A stretch of 64,000 bases of DNA from Lenzites betulinus (lineage: Eukaryota; Basidiomycota; Agaricomycetes; Polyporales; Polyporaceae), in contig JABYQU010000064.1 of assembly GCA_022264855.1 (NCBI GenBank), forward strand, positions 119,516 to 183,515, in the 5' to 3' direction. The notes under the pieces were generated by a model. It made no database searches, had not been told where the DNA came from, and was given only the letters and a program-made list of their open reading frames with translations. Positions 1-13,148 of the stretch are shown one piece after another. The position numbers and the translations under genes were made by a program. The stretch's first letter is position 1, and every line of letters begins with the position of its first letter.

Positions 1-1231
1 GCAAAGCACAGGTTCGATTACAAATCTCTAGCATGCCTGTTAGCATAGCAGGTCAACATAGACATCGGCGCTACGTTTCTTCCCGCAAATACGCGGCCAG
101 CAGTGGCAGAGCATACCAGTATCGGCGTATAGCATACGCCTTCGATCCTTGTGCGCGATGCCTTCGCACCCTCTTGCACACGGAGTTCAAGATCTTCAAA
201 CGTACAAAGGTTGACACCTCAGCGTTTGTGGTTCTTTTATTCACTATCATGGCGTGTCCTTTGCATCGTCGCAACGCTGAAATCTTTCAGAGGCGGTCAA
301 CAGGATGCCAGTCATGATTACTCTTTATTTCTAAGTTCATTCCCACCCGACTCTCAGACCAAGGCTAACCTCCTAGCTTCAGCGCTGCGTGAACGGCGTG
401 TGCTTCTCAAGACTCGTCTAAGTAAAGTAGCGCTCATGATCAAACTACGCAGGTAAGGAAGAGTGTTCCTGTTTCTACTGCCTCGAACTCCTCTACCAGC
501 TAAGTGTGAGACTTACCATTGTGTGCCCACTGACCTTGATCTTCTTAATTGGAGCCTCCGAGTCTGTTTCCGTGTGAGTGCGATTTGAATAGGAGTTACA
601 CGTATGCTGAACGGGAATATTCATGCAGAGTCGCGGACGCCCGTTCAGGACTTTTGAGCCGCATTGTACGTCACCTTCCTCTCATCCATTTGTACACGGA
701 GTGCTAATAGGCTTCTCCATGAACGCCACGTCGTAGTCACCAGACCACAGACTTATCTGTATACTGTATATCTCCGAGTGCTTTTCCCAGGAAGAACAGC
801 GCGCGACAATTCAGTCACCCTACCGTGTACGCCGTTCTTCTCTGCTTCTGTCAAGCTTTGTATATGCGTCTCGCAGGTGGTGCAATGACGGATAATGTGC
901 ATGCGCACTCTAAGCGATGCAGTTTGGTGATCACACCAAGCGATACGCTGTGCTCTTCTATCGTTATGTTCGCGAAGCAGTCTGACATAGCGCCACAGGG
1001 CGCCCACGAAACATGCCAGTTCTCATCCCTACTTCGTTCATAGTCGCGTGTCATATACTGGTCCGATGGGAACATCCGACAGGGCCGTGTGTGCGCCCAC
1101 ACAGGTCGCCACATTTATAGTCGAGACCCAGTCGTTCTCATCCTATCGTCCGCAACCACTCGTGCTCACGCTTGCAGCGCACCACATCCTCTCCATTCCT
1201 CTTGAGCGTCGAGCTCTCACGAATAGAAGAC
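1..1231. other. 5' intergenic stretch, no gene recognised
   Basis: Only short open frames lie here on either strand, with no recognisable domain and no consistent splice pattern. The last 120 bases precede the start of the A-T-R reductase gene and contain a weak TATA-like TTTATAG near 1114, so they probably hold its promoter. Nothing else is supported. Confidence 0.6.
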
Positions 1232-4200
1232 ATGCCCCTTTCCCCTGCCGACGTTCCCTCTCATATCACCACCGAGTTTCACCCACCGTCGGAGCTGGTC
1301 AAGAAGGGTGCAACACTCCCTGAGCTCTACGCCTGGCATGCGAAGGAGAACCCCAACTACCCGCTATTCACATACCAGGATGGCGACAGCAACAAATTTA
1401 TCACCCACTCAGCTGCCGCTCGCGCCATGGACCGCGCGGCCCGCTATGTCCTATCAAACCTCGATCCCGCTCGGGCTTCCGCGGCAGGGACCGCCAAACC
1501 GCCCACGGTGGCAATATTCGCGAACACAGGTAAGAGCACTTTCCCACATCTGCCTTCTTGTGCCTCTGCCTAGGCCTACCACTTTGGAGATTCGACGCTG
1601 ACCACGGCCTGTCATAGATACGATCACCTACTTCTGCACGGCAGTCGGGGTGCTAATATCGGGTTGCGCCCTGTTCCTTGTGTCGACGCGCAATGGCGCT
1701 GCCGGCGTGGCGGACATGCTGCAACGCACGGGCGCAACGCCAATGCTCGTATCAAGGGACCCTATTATCCGCGGAATCGCTGAGGAGGCCCTCGGCTCTC
1801 TGCCCACTAGTGTCAAGGTGACTGTGTGCGACATGCCTGTGTTCGAAGACCTGTTCCCGACGGGAGACACTACCACAAATGCGGCGTTCGAGGCCGACGT
1901 AACGTTACCGAAGACATATGAGCGCGACGCGCTCGCGATCATTCTCCATTCTTCAGGTAAGACCGCACGCGTTGCGGGGGCGAGGACAGGGTCTGACCAA
2001 TTTGGCGAACATAGGTTCCACCGGACACCCAAAACCAGTTCGGTGGACACACAAGCGCCTGTCGCTCTTTGGGACGGGACCATGTACGTATTCTCCAAAA
2101 TTCCATGTTGCCTCGGCTCACGCTACCGTCAGCATGGTGCGATTTGGACGTGTCGCGTTCGATTATGGGCTGCCACGGCACACCGATGTTTCACGGTCTC
2201 GGCGCGTTTATGTTTGCCACTTCGGTATGCAATGATACCGAGGCTGTCTGAAGTTCAACCAATTATTCAGTCCTAATGGGTGTGATTTCAGGCCGTCTCT
2301 GGATTTGTTATCGCGGCACTCAAGCCAGCATCTCCACCAACGTTTCCAACGCCGGATGCAGTGTGGCAAGGGATAATAGCGACAAAGGCCGATTTCACCT
2401 GGACCGTTCCTTCGTTCATTGAGGTGCGTGTGCGATCACACGAGAGGCTGTCGGTGAAGATCATGAAGGTTGAATTTCATCAAGGAATGGGGACGCGATC
2501 CGGCGAAAGTAGAACTCATGAAACAAATGCGCGGGGTGGTAAGCATGCGGTTTGCCTCCCGAGATGTGCTACATTGAAGGCTTTTCGCAGCTGTTCGGAG
2601 GTGCACCGCTAAACCAAGACATCGGCGATGCTCTGGCCTCGCAAGGGGTGAACCTGTTCACGATATACGGACTGTGAGCTTGCTACATACGCTTTTGTAA
2701 CAGAGCTGACGTTTTCTGCAGCACGGAAGCTGGTCTGATGAATCTTTTTGTTCGCCGTAAGTGTACCTTGTACGTGACGCGTGTACGCGGTTGACCTCTG
2801 CTTCATTTCATAGCAAATCCGGGGATGGACTGGTCTTATTTTATCCCCCTGCCATATCTGTCGTTGAAGTACCTTCCCCACGGCGACAACAAGTTCGAGG
2901 TTGTCATCATGGTAAGTTTGAGGTTGCACCTCTCATCGATGTGACCATTTTCCGATGATCTCCATAGTCACAACCAGAAATCCCTTTGCCGGTGATCAAC
3001 ACTCAGGTTGACGGGCAGGATGGATACGCGACAAGCGATTTGGTAGAGCCGCACCCGACGAAACCAGGCTTATGGCGTATCTTTGGACGTGCTGACGAGC
3101 AAATAATGCTTTCTAACGGAGAGAAGGTCAGATCACTCGTCTCCGTAATTATACGACGATGTTTTACTGACTTGTGTCGCTGCAATCCCTAGACTAATCC
3201 TTTGCCACTTGAGAAGATTATTAACGAGCACCCGCACGTCAAACGATCTATCATGTTCGGCAGGGGACGGTTCCAGAACGGCATCCTCGTCGAGCCTCAG
3301 GACGAGTTCGCCGTGGATCCCAACGATATCAAGCAAGTCGAGGATTTCAGGAATAAGATATGGTACGCGTCTAAGAATTTTATGCACTCGGCATGAGGTT
3401 ACAGCTCCATCTCACCCAGGCCAGCTGTTGAGCGCGCCAATGCCTACGCGCCTCAACATTCTAGGATATTCAAGGAGGTGAGTAAACAGTTGTCGCTTGG
3501 TTGAGCACATGCTCACAGGAGCCTGTTCCAGATGATCCTCGTGACCTCTCCCTCTAAACCTTTCCAATTGAACATGAAAGGTCTCCCGCGCCGCGTCATC
3601 ATTCTGGCAGACTACGAAGCAGAAATAGAGGCGCTCTACAAGAGCGTCGAAGAGAGCGCTCAGAGTGACCTGCGCCCTCCCGAAGACTGGGACGAGGAAA
3701 GTACCGGCGCGTTCGTTCGAGGCGTAGTAGAGCGGACTCTGCGTCGCCCCATACCCGACGATGATGACATCTTTAGGAGCGGCGGTGATAGGTGTGTCTT
3801 TATGTTCTGATTTTTGAAGCACGTCTCATGCTCGTCGTGTAGTTTGCAAGCTACTTGGATCCGTAACACCATCTTGCGTGCCGTACGCGAAGCGGATGCA
3901 AGTGCAGCAAAGCGGCTCCCGCCCAATCTTGTCTTCAAGGCGCCCACGATCTCCGGGCTAACTCAGCTCGTCTTCACCGCCATCAACAACGGAGAATCAC
4001 TCGACGACTCGTCTCTCACCCCCCAGTCATTGTGGAAGTTCGTCGGAAAGTATTCAGCGAACTTCCCACTCCGACCCGCCAATCTGGTAGAGCGCCCCAC
4101 TTCGAAGGAAGTCGTCCTCATCACCGGTACCACCGGCGGCTTCGGCTGTGATGCACTGGAGCACCTCCTACTCGACGGTGACGTGGAGCGAGTGTATGCG

Positions 4201-5373
4201 TTCAACAGGAAGGGATCGAAAGCGCTGGAGCGACAATACGCGCAGTTCCGCGCCCGGGGCTTGAATGAGAAACTGTTGGACTCGCCCAAGTTTCAACTCG
4301 TCGAGGTCGCGCTGCACGAACCCGACTTTGACATCAAGCCCCGGCTCTTGGAAGAAATCCGAAATTCCGTCACACATATCATCCACAATGGTATGTTGCA
4401 CGTTAACCTAACGCTGGCTCGCAGTGATTGACAACTTCGCAGCTTGGAAGGTCAACTTCAATCTATCCCTTCACTCGTTCGACCATGACATCAGGGGAGC
4501 ACGTAACCTCGTCGACCTTGCGATAAGCTCGCCATTCAATACTGCGCCCACCATCCTCTTCGTTAGCTCAGTCGGCGTTTTTATGGGTATGCGAACCCTT
4601 TCGTCAAATCACGAGTCCTGGGACTAATATTTTACGTATAGACTACCGGGGCCCCGCGCCTGCCCCTGAAGCACCTATCGATGATCCCGTCTCACCGTTC
4701 GGAACGGGCTATGGCGAAAGCAAGTGGGTCACCGAGCACGTTCTGCAGAACGTCACGAAGGCGCGGGGCGTGCACACGGTCGTTATGCGTCTCGGCCAGG
4801 TCACCGGAAACAAGACTGGTTACTGGAACGATAAGGAGTGGCTACCTTCGCTCGTCAAGACGGCGAAATTCCAGGGATGCTTGCCTGATGTCGAAGGAGT
4901 ACGTCGGTGGCATCTATTTCTCGTGCATACTTGACTCATCATTTTCGCAGAACATTACCTGGATTCCTTCGTACGAGGGTGCAAAAGCGTTCACCGAGCT
5001 TCGACATTCGCCCGAGCCCTTCGTACATCTCGTGCACCCGCGACCCGTCCCGTGGCGCAATATCATGGCCCCAATCGCGGAGGAACTTGGCGTGCCACTT
5101 GTCCCGTACGCGGAATGGCTGGCCGCGCTTCAAAAGGACGTCGAAGAAGGCGGCACAGATGAGGTGGAATTGATGCAAGCCAATCCTGCCCTTCGCCTTC
5201 TCTCGTTTTACAAGTCCCTCAAGTCGTCACCGGAGCGCGAGCCGCTGGGCATGGTGTATCTTTCGACGGCGAAGTCTGTTGGGGTGTCGCCTACTCTCGC
5301 TAGCCTCCCTAAGCTTGACGAGGAACGCGCGAAGGGATGGCTAGCGGCATGGAGACAATGTGGATTTTTGTAG
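1232..5373 (+). CDS. NRPS-like A-T-R adenylating reductase (carboxylic acid reductase type)
   Basis: A single-module NRPS-like enzyme: it activates a carboxylic acid as the AMP ester, loads it on a phosphopantetheine arm and reduces it with NADPH to the aldehyde. Seventeen exons (1232-1529, 1618-1956, 2015-2083, 2133-2224, 2292-2423, 2485-2538, 2591-2673, 2722-2756, 2814-2911, 2968-3126, 3193-3362, 3420-3477, 3532-3791, 3843-4390, 4443-4586, 4642-4898, 4951-5373) give exactly 1,072 aa, the usual A-T-R size. Seen: adenylation P-loop [11 protein letters not shown] (~208), YGLTEAG (~355), YATSDLV (~418), carrier motif GGDSLQAT with the phosphopantetheine Ser (~616), Rossmann motif ITGTTGGFG (~706) and YGESK, the YxxxK of the reductase (~869). 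An intron splits the carrier Ser codon. There is no condensation domain. Known relatives act on aromatic acids, fatty acids or aminoadipate; the substrate cannot be told here. An SDR and an ornithine-cyclodeaminase-like gene lie 7-10 kb downstream. Confidence 0.93.
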
Positions 5374-5621
5374 GATTGGGTCGCATTTCCAGCGTTTACA
5401 TAGAGGACTGTTACCACGAGAGGCTCAAGCACTGTATCACGGCAGGAGTAGAGAGAGAATAACTACTGAGACGTATAGGAAGATCACCAAGAACAAGAAA
5501 CGGCGGGAAATTGATCTCGTATGACTACGAAGAAGCGTCAAGAAACAGAGGATCGGTGTGGCATACAAATACAAAGACCAAGACACGAACTGCTGCCATC
5601 ATGAATGAAGGAAGACAATTG

Positions 5622-8600
5622 CTACTGAGGCTGAGTGTCGACTATCCCCGATCGTGGCGCGACGTCATTGATAGTATGCGGCGGGAGGCTCGCGTTTGGA
5701 ACAGTTTGTTCGTCGTGAGCCACGGGGTGAACACGAGGTGGAGCGTCCGAGTCCGCGGCGTCAATACTGAAGCCCGACCCAGCGATGTCCCCATCGTCTT
5801 GATGAGTGGTGGCGGCCGTGTCCCCACGGTTGTTCGCAGAGTCGCTCACCGCAGAACCTGGAGGCTGGGTGTCGGCCGTGACTGTCCCCAATCCACGAGG
5901 TGGAGTGCGAATACCGGTTGCCGACACAGCGCTGTCTCCGTCGTCTTCCTGAATGGTGGCGTTCGTGTCCCAATGGTTGTTCTCAGGGTTGTTCACTGCA
6001 GAACTTGGTTCGTCTTGAGCCTCGAGGTCAGGGGGAGGAAAGTGTGCCATGGGAGTTAGGGGGGGTGCGTCGAAGTTAGATGGCCTCCGAATTAGACCGC
6101 TAGACTCTCGTAGCCGAGTTATCATCGACGTGAAGCCGTCGGCGACGTCCACCGCAATCGAGGTCAGGGGATTCCTAAGGTTGTCTTCCGATCCTACTAC
6201 GGGGGGTGTCATGGCAGTCGCAGGATCGCCTGGTAATGTTTGGGATGTCAATACATCAATCGCAAATTTACAGACAGGTAAACAAGAAGTACAGACCTTG
6301 CGTGTCTCTCATCTTGACATACTCACGAAGGACGCGAAGAGATTCCTTAGCGTCCGACACATGCAGGAGGGCTGCGTTCCGTGACTGTCCTTCGCCCTCT
6401 TCTCGAGTCTCTTCGCCCTCCGCTCCCGTCGTCGACCCCTGGGGCGTAGGCTCTTGCTGTGCGGGCGGAAGATTCCAACACAAATCCAAAATCTTCTCCA
6501 AATCGGATAACAACTCCGGCGGGATGTGAACTTGCACCGGGAGGCAGCTAAGGGCCGCCATAATCTCAATGAGTAATGTGATGCATGTGTAACTTGGGTG
6601 AGAAGCTTCGCCTATATCCTCGAATGTCGTCCCTTCGAAAAAGGTTTCGTAGCCATATATCGCGGAGGACCACTTCTCGAGGACAGCCTCGACATCTTTC
6701 CCAGCAAGTAGACGACCATTCTTCTCCTCGACGGGCTCCAGAAGGCAAAGCCCGAATGTACGGAGAATGTCTCGCAAGAGAAGGAGATACCGAGGGCCCA
6801 AGCCTACGCAGGCACTAGTCTCGGTCGCAGAATCCTCGAAGTCGCCAGCGCTCTCCATCTCTTCCTTGCCTTGGACTTCGACCTTGCAGATTTTGTTGTA
6901 TAAGCACTTTAAGGCTTGCCTCGCGGAGATCGTTGGCCCTATACGAGATTATTATCATTAGTCTTCACTTGGTGGATCGCTGATAGGCTCACTGTAACTT
7001 TCACCAGTCTGGTCTTGCTCCTCCGGATCAACGAGGGCTATGTATAACTTCTCGCAATGATCCTGGATGATCTTCACGCCTACCGCTGAGTTCCATAGGA
7101 GTGTGATATTATGTTCGAATATAGGTGCAAGGTACTTCCCGATACGCTTCTTGCTCCGGAGCCAACCCACAACATCCCTTAGCCACAAGTTGTTCTTGTC
7201 CCCTTTCTTAGTATCAGCGGTGGTCGTCCAGACGTGATGTAGCGGGGACGAGAGGTACACCCAAACGTCTTTACAAAGATCGTATTGTTTCGCCCGAATG
7301 GCTAGGTCTGCCGCGCAGAGGAACACGTGGAAGATCAACAACGGAGGAGTGGGGTAACCGCTGGACGATTCTGTGGTGGCCTCGTCCGAGTCATCGACGC
7401 GAGAATGGTTCACGATGGAGACGTGCAGCTTTTTGAAGTAGTTGAGAACGCCCCCAGACTGTAGTTCGGGAAGGCATATGGCAGCGGAGGTCACCGCGTC
7501 GGGATCCAAGGTTGATTCGTAGGCCGTGACGAGGAGCTCGACGTCAAGTGTGTCGCCAGCGGCATTGATCGCGGCTTTGATGCGGTCATTCCATGGCAAG
7601 GGTTCCGGCCAATCCAGATCGGGCGCTGGAACTGGTGGTAACTTGAACATAAGCCAAAGCATGACGTGGTCGAATCGCTCGGAGATGTTCGTGTGGTAGA
7701 AGAGGTACTGTGCGAGGATCGGTATAAGGGTGCGCACAGGAGCGTATATGAGCCTGATGAGGTAGAACACAGGGATGTAGAGGCAGTAGGCCCATAGCAG
7801 GATGAAGACTGGCCGGATAATATGCTGGAAGATAGAGTAGAGGGCCCGCGACTGTGGCGAGAGATATCCACAGCTAACGTTGACGACGGGAAGAATTGCC
7901 ACAGTGAGCGTGAAGATAGCGACAAGAGCGATGAAGACAGATGCGACGATCGCCACAGAACGGTGGAGGGTCCACAGGAGGACAAGGAGGCCGGCAAAGA
8001 AGAAGGCTAGCGAGATCACGAGCAGCACGGGGATGAGCAGGATGATGTCCCCCACATGCCATGCCTCCAGATTTTTCGCCCGATACTGCCGTAGCCGAGC
8101 TTTTTCGCGCGAGGTTCCAGACATTGCTCGGTATTCGCTGAGCCATTGCTTCGCCACGATGCCGATGAGGGTTGAAGCAAGACTGAGAATTAGGCCAAAG
8201 AACCACAGGGAGTTCAACCAGATCGCGGATTGGGTCACCGAGGAGGAGGTTGCGCCTTCCGTTGTATCACGTATGAATGGGCCGGCAGGATGGGTAGAAT
8301 TGACGAAAGGATAACTGATAGAAAAGCTGTGTAGCTGCAGTGAGATCCTTTCCAAAGCTTGAACGGTGGGGTCCGTTCCGCCGGGGTGGAGCATCTGGTA
8401 CGATTGAACGTTGAAAGCAGTCAGGATGGCTGAGAATAATCCGGCCTTATCGTGCAAAAGGTGTCAAATGGATGCCAACGTGGATATTAGTCCGGTCACA
8501 TACGAAAAGGAGATAGGTTTTGATCTCTCTTTCCCACCGATCCACCATGTCATCGCCGAATGTTCGAGCTTTCTTGGCCACCTCCGACCAAGCCTTCGCG

Positions 8601-8902
8601 CGCTCGTCGTCTGTATGAACGCTTCTACGCTCGCTGAGTAGCTTCTGTAAGATGTGTAAAGCATGTCAGTTCGTTGGTAGATATATAGAACGAGTGGATG
8701 TGCGCTACGACGAACCTGAAGCTTTAGCTCTCTCTCAATTTCTTGGAATAATTCCGGATCCATCACGCTCTCCAGGCCTGAGGCTAGCTGGGGCTCGGCT
8801 ATACTGGGGGGATACGAGTCCTCGGTATCGGCCTGAGCCAAGACAATGCAACATTAGACTTTTACTATTGCCACTGCATGTAGAGGGGTAATCTCGTACC
8901 AT
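5622..8902 (-). CDS. DUF6535-domain multi-pass membrane protein
   Basis: Function unknown; DUF6535 proteins form a large family seen mainly in Agaricomycetes. Exons on the minus strand (8902-8900, 8832-8716, 8644-8504, 8445-7005, 6938-6297, 6229-5622) sum to 2,952 nt, 983 aa. Splicing rebuilds the family core: ERAKAWSEVAKKA... TYLLF joined to AGLFSAILTAFNVQSYQML, then WLNSLWFFGLILSLASTLIG and the KQWLSEY segment. Four to five hydrophobic segments follow (about residues 135-330). The C-terminal 200 residues are Asp/Pro/Thr-rich and look disordered. The start is the weakest point: the best model has a first exon consisting of the ATG alone (8902-8900) followed by donor GTACGAG; an upstream exon is possible. 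The middle intron (7004-6939) removes an in-frame stop that otherwise truncates the protein at 6958. Confidence 0.82.
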
Positions 8903-9786
8903 ATCGACGTCTGCTGCAGTGCTGAGGTGGCAGGGGATGGGTAAACGAGTAGTCGGAGAGGTTGGGCAGTCGAAGGTGGCTGGGTGAGGAACCTATTTGG
9001 GTCGGATACGAGGAGGTCCTTCCAAAAAGTTCAAGACTTTCAAAGCTTCCTGTCAATCGGGAAGACCCACGCCGCTTCAATAAACCCTGAAAGCGATGTC
9101 TGACAGGTTCCATACATCGTGCCTAGGATTAAACGGGATATTGACGTGCGCGATTTGATTTGACGCAAGCCAGCGATAAACGCGTGGCCAGTTGAAATAG
9201 CAGCTGATCAGTGACAAAGACCAATGCTTGCGAGGGGAAAGTCGACGTCGGCATCTCGCATGCTGTTGTATCCATGGAGGATGGCGCCGCAGTTGGCACG
9301 CAATGCATCTTGGTAAATTCCGCATGCTATATCCATAAACAACGGCATCGCTGTCCTGCTATGAGATTCTAGATATTGCCTAGCTAAGCTGAATGAATCA
9401 TGTATGTGGGGGCGATATGACTTACTGGGGTTGTCAGTTCCGCTGACGAACGGTCTACGATGGGAAATATTGGGCCGGATCGTAGCGCATTGAGTTTTGA
9501 TACATGCCGTCATATCAAATCCATAGTACCACTGCGGATGTCACTATCAGAATCCACACGGTGGTAGTAGTGAGTGAGTGAACACTGTGAATCAAACAGC
9601 GCTTCAAATTCTAGAGCAGGCGCGCAAATGCGGAGTTGCTCGGCAAACACCGGGAGGCTCAAACCTAGGTCAAGTTACCAGTTTCATCATATATCGGTGT
9701 TGACAGAGACGAATCGTATACATGGCGTTATAATGATATTATGTGGTGAGTGAGTCATCCCGATCAAGCTGAGCGGGCGGTACATC
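8903..9786. other. Intergenic, no gene recognised
   Basis: Short open frames only, none with a recognisable motif. It separates the start of the DUF6535 gene from the 3' end of the AA9 gene and should hold the DUF6535 promoter and the AA9 3' UTR. Confidence 0.5.
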
Positions 9787-11008
9787 TCACGCCTGAGACA
9801 GCTTGCGCATAACCCTGCGGAATCGTCGGGGATGGTACCCCGAGCGCTTAATGTGGTCTGAACAGCTGCCAGAAGTAACGCTAGTGGTACTAGGTGCAGA
9901 TGCGCCTGACGCAGCGACGGTGAATGAGGGAGAAGCGACCGCCACGGCGCTCGATGTGGTCGGGCTAGTGGTGACACCGTTGCCACCGGAAGGGACGAAG
10001 GCGGCGATTGGGGGACCAGGAAAGGTGTAGCTCGAACCGGGGTTGTACACCTATGGTTAAATTTCAGTCCTCGTGCTCGTCGGCGGAGGTGCGAAGACGT
10101 ACGTTTGGGTCGTAAATGCCGGGCTCACTGTCAGTGTACGCGCCGGGGAAGCTCACGGTTGCATTCGGCGCGCCATTCCCGGTTCCGCCGACGCGCACCT
10201 GCGTGCAGGAGGGGTAGAACTCAGCGCCGCCCATTGAAACAGCCAGTTGGAGGGCGATGATCTGCAGCACGACTTGAGCACGATGTGGCCTGAGAGACGG
10301 AGATTGCGACCTTCTCTCACCTCATGCCTGACGAGATAGTCGCCGGGAAGGATGTTACTTGGAAGTTTCATAGAGTAGGTGCCACCGTTCACTGTGCTGG
10401 TGTCAGCGAACGATTCTAAGTACCTCTTACACGGGTTAGACGTACTGATGTCCTGTTGGACCCAAGTCGAGCCGTCGCTCTTCTTCCCAACCTGGTCAAC
10501 CTTGAACCACTGCGCACCGGACGCGTTGAACTTGTCACACGTCGTGCCCTCACATGCTGCCATATAAGTAAGCATGGGACCAGTGTTGTGCGGCCACTAC
10601 AATCGCGGCCGTAAGCGTTTGTAACGGCGTGTGCATCGAAATGGCAACTCACGTTGCCGCCGTTTCCCGAGGCCCAAGCGAAAGTTACCGTGCTGCCGGG
10701 GTTCGCGGGCACGACCTGCGCTGCTATCTGGGCGTTCTGTCCGCACGAGAGATTCGGGTTGTCGGCGCCCTTGACTGGGTCGATGTCGTCGATAAGCCGA
10801 ATGGGGCTATCGCCTGTTACAGTGCCAGAACGTTCGCATTATGCTTTCAGAAAGAATGTCTTACACAATAAGACTTACCCGTGGCGTGGTTAGGGACGTT
10901 GCCCTGATACGTTTGTCCATCTATGGCGACGCTCTTGAGGTAGCCGTGAGCAGCGACACGGAGAAGTACAGAAAAGAGGCAGGCGAGGAGAACAAGAATA
11001 GAATGCAT
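9787..11008 (-). CDS. AA9 lytic polysaccharide monooxygenase (cellulose-active type)
   Basis: A secreted copper enzyme that oxidatively cleaves cellulose or hemicellulose. Exons on the minus strand (11008-10879, 10813-10653, 10596-10431, 10391-10321, 10261-10103, 10050-9787) give 951 nt, 316 aa. A 20-residue signal peptide ends in VAA and exposes His21, the first ligand of the histidine brace (HGYLKSV). The second His lies in WPHNTGP, and the axial Tyr in EFYPSCTQV. Disulfide cysteines are visible in NLSCGQ and CEGTTC. GDYLVRHE followed by IIALQ is a typical AA9 core. After the catalytic domain comes a Ser/Thr/Ala-rich tail ending in a basic stretch; no CBM1 cellulose-binding module is present. 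The intron near 10,430-10,392 has two splice choices one codon apart. It probably works with other secreted wood-decay enzymes; none is adjacent. Confidence 0.95.
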
Positions 11009-11858
11009 CGTGAAGATTGAATAACAATAGAGGTAATCAGGCAGTGGGAGTGAGTGGCGTACGACGACTAGGCAGCTCGTCAAGAGCGCGGCCAGGAAGG
11101 GAGTGTGTATGATGTTGTGAGACCGTCGTGTGTCAAGGTTGCTTTTATATTCATGTTGCTTGTGCGCCCCGCCTGTGCCATCAGCTCGCATCGCGCACGG
11201 TCAGTGTGTTCTTTGGGCTCCTAACAATGCGATGGTTGTGCAAAAGGCATTTGTTTCACCCGTGAGGTTGCCATCCGTTGTCAACGCGGAGTCGGACGCA
11301 GCCTCGCTGCATACCGCATAACGTCGAGGGTCAAAGGCAGGACCAAGCATTTTGTGGCAGTTGGCGGGCCATCTCAGCCCAGACAAGCTGACGGAGGTAG
11401 ATTCAGTAATCACAGAACATCCGTCGGCAAGCTAATGAAACACACACCATAATGCAGAATCACATGTCTGCGCGCAGACTCGCAAGCCATGCGGAATGTA
11501 GCCAAAAGTCTATCACGAACCCGCTGCAGACCCGATTCCGAGAGGAGCCCTCTCGTCTGGGGTACTGGGCATAGCAATGAGCACGAACGTGCCGCAGTAT
11601 GTCCGGCATGTTTCACAGATTGTGTGCGGCAACGTGGAAAGAAGGGAGATTGAAGAACGTTGGAAATGCGCGCACTACACGCGCAGAATCAGCGCCTATT
11701 CCCGGTCCCGCTCACCTCAACAACTGTACAGCCTGCCGCCTCTTACGTGCAAGTCTTTCTGCGATGCTGCAGAATCCGTGGTAAAAGCGCATGATTACTA
11801 TCAATTTGGCGCGCTGGAATGTAACTGAGGCTTAAGGGAAGGACGTTAAATATCACGA
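11009..11858. other. AA9 promoter region and intergenic spacer
   Basis: Holds the AA9 5' UTR and promoter (TATA at 11149-11142) and the 3' flank of the SDR gene. No convincing coding frame or RNA gene was seen. Confidence 0.5.
11142..11149 (-). promoter_or_regulatory. TATA box of the AA9 gene
   Basis: TATAAAAG on the minus strand, about 135 bases upstream of the AA9 start codon and correctly oriented. Confidence 0.5.
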
Positions 11859-13148
11859 TTAGATGTTCTTGACCGCGTCTTCCAGCCAGTCCCACAGCTT
11901 ACGACCGAGCTCTGCATCGTCCGTTTCCTTTCGCGCGCGGCCCACACGCGCCCACGGGATCAAGTACTTCATAACGTACACGCATCAGCAGGCTATCTCC
12001 GGCGTGGCAAACGAACGATTACGCGTCCGCACAGATGAACGCACCTGACCGCCCAGTTTCGCACCCTCCGCCGACGTGCCTGCGTAAAGCTGCGTAAGCG
12101 CACCCATCGGGGCCGGATACAGCAAGGGTTGCTGGAGTGCCGAAACGCGCACAAGCCAAATATAATCAGCCACTGCGCGCGATGTGTGATTGCGAACATA
12201 CCACGAGAACATTTGCAATGCTCGAGGCGTGCCGCTGCAGGTCGGTCTTGAGGTTTCCGGGATGGAGGGAAACCGACACGATGCCCTGATCGGCGTACCG
12301 GCGGTGCAGTTCATTCGAGTACACCACGTTTCCCTGCGGCACACGTTTGCAATCAACAACCGGCACCCAAACGCGCCTGCCACGATACTCACAAACTTGC
12401 TCTGCGAGTACAGCCTCATCGTGCCTAATTTTACACGCGCCGGGCCATCCCGGAGGGTGTTGAAATCGATGCTGGACGAGTATCTGTGCCCCATGGACGA
12501 GGTGTTGATCACGCGTGCCTTTCCGTCCGGAGAAGTCTCTGCCGACGCGATCAAGAGCGGTAGCAGCAGCTGCGTGAGGTAGTAGTGGCCTGCGGCTGCG
12601 CTGTCAGAGATACGCCGATGAAGAGGACGCGGACGCATACCGAGGACGTTGGTGCCGAACTGCAGGTCATATCCGTCCTTCGTGATCTGCTCGATCGGTG
12701 GTACCATCACTCCGCCGCTGTTGAAGAGCACGTCCAGCCTTGCTTCCTTCCTGGACGAGTGTGAGTGAGGCTTTCATTAGGGATGGTTTGGGGTGCTCAC
12801 GCAAGATAGTCAGAGACGCCCTGTTTGATCGACTGCAGATCCGCTAGGTCCACCTGCAGAAAGAAAGCCTCCTTCCCGGTGGCTTGTCGAAGGTCCTCGA
12901 TCGCCTCCTTGACTTTCTGCGGGTTGCGTCCCGCGATATACACCTTCGCATTGTGGTTCAGCAGCGCCTGATCGCCGTGGATTAGCGTATATAGCCTAAC
13001 AAGAGGCAGGGATCCGGACCTTAACAGTTTCCTTCCCAATGCCGGTATTACCGCCTGTCACGATCATCACCTTCCCTGAAAGGTCTGGGATATCGTCGAC
13101 GCCCCACGTCGGCTTCGGGGGGAACATGTTAGTGCATGTGCTAGACAT
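11859..13148 (-). CDS. Short-chain dehydrogenase/reductase (retinol dehydrogenase/WWOX-like)
   Basis: An NAD(P)-dependent oxidoreductase of the classical SDR fold, 309 aa from seven exons (13148-13020, 12967-12801, 12750-12641, 12589-12393, 12333-12202, 12131-12045, 11966-11859). Seen: cofactor motif TGGNTGIG (residues 31-38), the structural NxGG motif as NSGGV (usually NAGG), the catalytic Ser in INTSS and the YSQSK pair (~196-200). The C-terminal [11 protein letters not shown] and LIPWARVG blocks are typical of the fungal retinol-dehydrogenase-like subgroup. There is no signal peptide; the protein is probably cytosolic. The substrate is unknown. Its position between the LPMO and the cyclodeaminase-like gene, and near the A-T-R reductase, would fit a small metabolic cluster, but no co-regulation signal was seen. 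Confidence 0.92.

Noticed and set aside
1..1000. Several 60-100-codon frames on both strands
   Set aside because: Overlapping, without domains, codon bias or compatible introns.
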